Origin: Spirochaetia bacterium
GTDB taxonomy: Bacteria; Spirochaetota; Spirochaetia; Treponematales; Breznakiellaceae
Assembly (NCBI GenBank): GCA_025997495.1
Contig: BNUR01000125.1
Coordinates: forward strand, 1 to 8,736
Length of the DNA stretch: 8,736 bases
Direction: 5' to 3'
The notes beneath the pieces are model-generated. The model made no database searches, was not told where the DNA came from, and saw nothing but the letters and a program-made list of their open reading frames with translations. The translations under genes and the position numbers were made by a program. This document shows, in pieces, positions 5,558-8,736 of the stretch. Position 1 is the first letter of the stretch. Each line of letters begins with the position of its first letter.

Positions 5558-7801
5558 TCAACAAAAATACTTCCTCAATAAGCCCATCACTTCATTGAAG
5601 TCGATGGGCTTTCCCAGATGGCCGTCCATGCCGGCGGCAAGGCATTTTTCAACATCCTCTTTAAAAACATTGGCGGTCATGGCGATAATGGGAACCGTCC
5701 TGGCCCGGGGATGCTCCAGCGCCCTGATGAGCCGGGTGGATTCGTAGCCGTCCATGCCGGGCATGTGTATGTCCATAAAAATCAAATCGTAGGCTTCCGG
5801 GTTGGTGCTGAAGGTATCGTAGGCAATCTGCCCATCCGCAACCTCTTCTATGACCAGTCCCAGGGGTTCCAGGATGGTAGTCACAATTTCCCGGTTAATT
5901 TCCACATCCTCCACCAGCAGTATCCGGCGGCCCGTAAAATCATCCGCGGGGAGCTGCGCCGGGGGAGCCTCCGGGGAAGGCGCAGGAAGCGGCGCAGGAA
6001 GTTCCACCGGCAATTCCACCTGTATGGTGAAAATAAAGGCCGCGCCCTTGCCGGTGTCTGATTCAATGCGGATGGTTCCGTTCATCATCTCCACGATGCG
6101 CTTGGAGATGGCAAGCCCCAAGCCGGTACCGCCGAACTTGCGGGATATACTGCCGTCAACCTGCTGGAAGGGCTGAAAAAGAGCGGCCTGCTGCTCCGGG
6201 GCAATACCTATGCCCGTATCGGTAACCCGGACTTCCAGGGTGCACGGGGGCGCGGCCCAAAGGCCTTGAGTCTCCAGGCCATCGTCCCCGGTTTCCGTGC
6301 CCGGAGCTTCGGACGGGACGCGATCCGGAAATGCCGCCGCCAGATACTTCTCCGGGATCCGGGGCGCGGATGCGTGCAGCCGCCGGAGGGCAATGGCGAT
6401 ACTGCCGCCCTCCGGGGTAAACTTTACCGCGTTGGCAAGGAGATTGGTGATAACCTGGGAAAGACGCAGCTCATCGGAGATGATCCGGGGGGGAATGTCC
6501 GGCCCTACCGTAACCGTAAGGGTCTGCTTTTTTTCGGCAACCTTTAATTCAAACACCGCGGCCACCCGGTGCAACATCCGGGTAACATCAAATTCCGTCA
6601 GGGATAGTTCAAACTTGTCCGCCTCGATCTTGGACATATCCAGAATATCGTTTATCACCTCTAAGAGGTGGGTGGAGGCGTCCTCGATTTTTTCAAGGCA
6701 GTAATCCCGGCGTATGTTTTCCGGGGTGTTCTTCGCAATGGCGGTCATGCCGATGATGGCGTGGAGGGGGGTGCGTATTTCATGGGACATATTGGCCAGG
6801 AAATTCGACTTTGCCGCGTTGGCCGCCTCCGCCCGCTGTTTCGCGTTGCTTATTTCAGTGGTGTCATGGAGGAATATAAAGGCGCCCTGGTAGAGGCCTG
6901 AGTTATTGAACATGGGGGTAAAGTGTATTTCGTAATTCCGGTTCCGGCCGTCCCCGCCCAGGTCTATGACCCTTTCCACCACCATGGGGCTCTTTTCATC
7001 TATTGCAAGCCGGAACTCCGAGGCAAGGTTGTCAATCTGCGCCGTATCGCCTAAGGATCTAAAAACCTCCAGGCAATTACGTTTCCTTAAGGCCTCAAAA
7101 TTCTTTGCATGGATTCGCCTGAGAAATATGTCCGAACAGTAGAGAAAACAGTTATCCTGATCCAGGATGAGCATAACATCGGGGCTGCTGGCAAACACCC
7201 TGTTCATATAATTGTCCTGGCTCGCCAGCCACTTGTCCTTAATAGAACGAACCACTTCGTAGATCACCGTCAGGGCCATGACAAAAATATATACCCCGCA
7301 TATCATGGCTGCCGCCGGGAGTGTATATGCCACCACCGTTGCGCCGGACACAAAGATGCTCCAGCACACTACCCCAAAGAGACCCAGTGCGGGGATAAGG
7401 CCCCGGGGCAGGCCCAGGGCAAAAATGGACATCAGGGGGTAGGAATAGATCCAGACACAGTCAAAACCCCCGGTGCCGTTCCGGGTAAAGAGGGTCATCC
7501 CGCAGAATACGCCATAGAGGGAGGTTACAATGTGGCCCCCTACGATGAAGGGGAATTCGGTACGCAGGAGGAGCAGGTTGGACAAAATCAAAAACCCGAG
7601 GATGATCTGCAAAAGCCCCTGATCCACAAACCCCCGGCGCATATCCGTTACCCCCAGGGCAAGGATAATAAGGGCAACGATAGCATAGGTGATGTTAAGG
7701 ACGATCAGGCGGATTATACCGTCGATCTCCCGCTCATCCTGCATCCCCGAATACTTGCCGCCGGTTAAAAATAAGAATATCCGGTTTCGGAAGGATATCA
7801 T
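5558..7801 (-). CDS. Membrane-bound hybrid sensor histidine kinase with PAS and C-terminal receiver
   Basis: The 747 residues are organised as an N-terminal membrane region of about six hydrophobic segments (roughly 30-185), a PAS-like domain (about 195-315), a HisKA dimerisation domain with SHEIRTPL (His340), an HATPase domain and a receiver. The HATPase shows an N box with Asn457, DTGIGI (528-533) and GGTGLGLAISKRIVEMM (557-573). A proline-rich linker (about 596-620) precedes the receiver, which has Glu631/Asp632, phospho-acceptor Asp677, Thr709 and Lys731. All catalytic residues are present. About 45 extra residues (474-520) separate the N box from the DTGIG motif, longer than usual. No output domain follows, so phosphate must pass to an HPt protein or response regulator encoded elsewhere. 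The ATG overlaps the stop of the upstream cstA-like gene (TAATG), indicating translational coupling; the sensed cue may relate to that transporter's substrate. Confidence 0.93.
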   Translation of the reverse strand: MISFRNRIFLFLTGGKYSGMQDEREIDGIIRLIVLNITYAIVALIILALGVTDMRRGFVDQGLLQIILGFLILSNLLLLRTEFPFIVGGHIVTSLYGVFCGMTLFTRNGTGGFDCVWIYSYPLMSIFALGLPRGLIPALGLFGVVCWSIFVSGATVVAYTLPAAAMICGVYIFVMALTVIYEVVRSIKDKWLASQDNYMNRVFASSPDVMLILDQDNCFLYCSDIFLRRIHAKNFEALRKRNCLEVFRSLGDTAQIDNLASEFRLAIDEKSPMVVERVIDLGGDGRNRNYEIHFTPMFNNSGLYQGAFIFLHDTTEISNAKQRAEAANAAKSNFLANMSHEIRTPLHAIIGMTAIAKNTPENIRRDYCLEKIEDASTHLLEVINDILDMSKIEADKFELSLTEFDVTRMLHRVAAVFELKVAEKKQTLTVTVGPDIPPRIISDELRLSQVITNLLANAVKFTPEGGSIAIALRRLHASAPRIPEKYLAAAFPDRVPSEAPGTETGDDGLETQGLWAAPPCTLEVRVTDTGIGIAPEQQAALFQPFQQVDGSISRKFGGTGLGLAISKRIVEMMNGTIRIESDTGKGAAFIFTIQVELPVELPAPLPAPSPEAPPAQLPADDFTGRRILLVEDVEINREIVTTILEPLGLVIEEVADGQIAYDTFSTNPEAYDLIFMDIHMPGMDGYESTRLIRALEHPRARTVPIIAMTANVFKEDVEKCLAAGMDGHLGKPIDFNEVMGLLRKYFC
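5580..5611. terminator. Long hairpin within the kinase 3' end; candidate terminator for the HTH gene
   Basis: AAGCCCATCACTTCA (5580-5594) pairs with TGAAGT-C-GATGGGCTT (5596-5611), 15 bp with one bulged base and a minimal loop. It begins 28 bases after the HTH gene stop and lies inside the last codons of the convergent kinase gene. On the plus strand only a short CTTT follows, so it is an imperfect intrinsic terminator. The inverted repeat itself is certain; the termination role is inferred from the lack of any other space between the convergent genes. Confidence 0.45.
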
Positions 7802-8736
7802 TACACCGGGCCCCCGGGAGAAGAAGGGGGATTTTTCTTTCCCATCCCCCTAAGACAGGAAATGGCCACCATGATTCCCAGAACCAGGAGCAGCAGGGCA
7901 ACAACCAATTGCAGCCCGTTCTCTCTGAACGCACCGTTCTCTCCGGCGATAGTAAAACTATTGTTTTGCAGCAGAACAAGCTTGTCCCGGATGGTCAGGG
8001 CTAAGGAAGTGAAGGTAATCGCCAGCATAATTACCGTGGGAATAAGGAGCATGAAAAAACGGCGCCGTGTCTTTTTAAGGAACAGGAGGCAGGCGATAAG
8101 GGTAAGCGCCGCTAAGAGCTGGTTCGCCGCGCCGAAGAGGGTCCAGATTTTCTGATACCCCGTTACCGCAAGAAAGTAGGCGGGCCCCAGGGTGGCTATC
8201 GCGGAGAGGGGTTTACCGGAAAGTAGGGCGGCGAACCGGGAGGGCTTTTTCACGTCAAGATCGGATGAAAAGAGTTCCTGAAAGGAAAGCCGTCCGAGCC
8301 GGGCCACCGTATCCAGGGTGGTAAGCACAAAGGAAGAAATGGCCAGGGAAACAATGGTAAAGGAGACTTGAATAGGCAGGCCGATTTGATGAAGGAACCC
8401 GGAAACGGCGGTGGCAAAAATAACCGGCGGGGTGTTCCGGGGGATTTTGTCCCCCAGGCCTAAGGATCCCACGGCAATCAGCGCCAAGATGGCGACCAGG
8501 GTTTCCACCAGCATGGCCCCGTAGGAAACGGGGAGCATATACTTTTCGTTATTGATCTGTTTAGAGGCTGCCCTGGCGGACACCATGCTGTGGAATCCGC
8601 TTATGGCCCCGCAGGCAACGGTTATAAACAGGGTAGGAAACAGGTAATTGCCGTCCACCTCAAAGCCCGCAAAGGCGGGGATGGCGAGGGCGGGCGCGGT
8701 AAAGACCACCCCCAAAAAGGCGGCGGCCACCATGGC
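7801..8736 (-). CDS. cstA: CstA-family carbon starvation transporter, C-terminal part (5' end outside window)
   Basis: The reading frame is open to the right edge, giving about 312 residues; the Met at 8733 is internal. It encodes a polytopic inner-membrane protein of the CstA/BtsT family, which import peptides or pyruvate. Family hallmarks visible are FPTLFITVACGAISGFHSMV (32-51), SYGAMLVETLVAILALI (70-86), a TTLDTVARLGR segment (138-148) and WTLFGAANQLLAALTLIACL (197-216). About seven hydrophobic segments are seen, and the protein ends with a short polar cytoplasmic tail rich in Lys, Pro and Gly. Roughly half of a typical CstA is missing upstream. Its TAA shares a base with the ATG of the hybrid histidine kinase, so the two form one operon and expression of the sensor is tied to that of the transporter. 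In Escherichia coli the family member BtsT is controlled by a pyruvate-sensing two-component system, which makes this linkage meaningful. Substrate is not assignable. Confidence 0.9.
   Translation of the reverse strand, partial: AMVAAAFLGVVFTAPALAIPAFAGFEVDGNYLFPTLFITVACGAISGFHSMVSARAASKQINNEKYMLPVSYGAMLVETLVAILALIAVGSLGLGDKIPRNTPPVIFATAVSGFLHQIGLPIQVSFTIVSLAISSFVLTTLDTVARLGRLSFQELFSSDLDVKKPSRFAALLSGKPLSAIATLGPAYFLAVTGYQKIWTLFGAANQLLAALTLIACLLFLKKTRRRFFMLLIPTVIMLAITFTSLALTIRDKLVLLQNNSFTIAGENGAFRENGLQLVVALLLLVLGIMVAISCLRGMGKKNPPSSPGGPV
7825..7851. repeat. Hairpin near the cstA/kinase junction
   Basis: AGGGGGAT (7825-7832) and ATCCCCCT (7844-7851) form an 8-bp stem with an 11-base loop in the last codons of the transporter gene. 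A second GC palindrome (CCGGG-CCC-CCGGG type, about 7807-7819) immediately precedes the kinase ATG. Together they could limit independent ribosome entry at the kinase start, or tune transcript stability between the two genes. The pairing is directly visible; any regulatory role is inferred. Confidence 0.4.

Noticed and set aside
7109..7768. A 219-codon plus-strand open frame opposite the kinase membrane region
   Set aside because: Strongly polar, His/Gln/Gly-rich translation is the usual complement of hydrophobic codons; no motif.

Overview
The window looks like a bacterial chromosome segment with a GC-rich core (roughly positions 1200-8736) and a much more AT-rich left edge (1-880). No rRNA, tRNA, CRISPR array or intact mobile element is visible. 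The gene content, with a CstA-type transporter overlapping a multi-membrane hybrid histidine kinase, would suit a spirochaete such as a host-associated Treponema. That placement is a weak inference from protein style; nothing in the window is diagnostic.

Left edge (1-1567), a decayed accessory island. The window opens inside the 3' end of a gene whose product resembles the C-terminus of DUF262-family (GmrSD/ParB-like) proteins. It is followed, with almost no gap, by a HEPN-domain protein carrying an RNNIAH (Rx4H) motif. Both are strikingly AT-rich. Immediately after comes a remnant of a DUF1016/YhcG-type gene. It lacks a proper 5' end, has an in-frame TAA in the middle and loses homology before its nuclease domain. 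The next 200 bp hold no gene but a dense cluster of inverted repeats and degenerate TTCGTG-type repeats.

Core, minus-strand housekeeping cluster (1568-3997). Read right to left, it encodes an RluA-family pseudouridine synthase, an AlaX-type alanyl-tRNA editing protein with a C-terminal DHHA1 domain, and a PduO-type ATP:cob(I)alamin adenosyltransferase. The last two are 9 bp apart, with the ribosome-binding site next to the stop codon, and are clearly co-translated. The first may also be cotranscribed.

Divergent from this is an Ldh2-family malate/L-lactate-type dehydrogenase (4038-5141, +). Its coding sequence contains a G10 homopolymer. It is followed by a small XRE/P22-C2-like HTH regulator (5199-5552, +) with a recognisable promoter and an adjacent palindrome.

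Right part (5558-8736, minus). The 3' half of a cstA-type peptide/pyruvate transporter gene runs into a hybrid sensor histidine kinase through a TAATG stop-start overlap. The pair plausibly forms a nutrient uptake and sensing unit. The kinase ends 5 bp from the convergent HTH gene, and its last codons form a long hairpin on either strand.

No clearly new complete system is present. The most interesting items are the DUF262-HEPN pair at the left edge, the G10 tract in the dehydrogenase, the CstA-kinase coupling and the unusual repeat cluster at 1383-1569.
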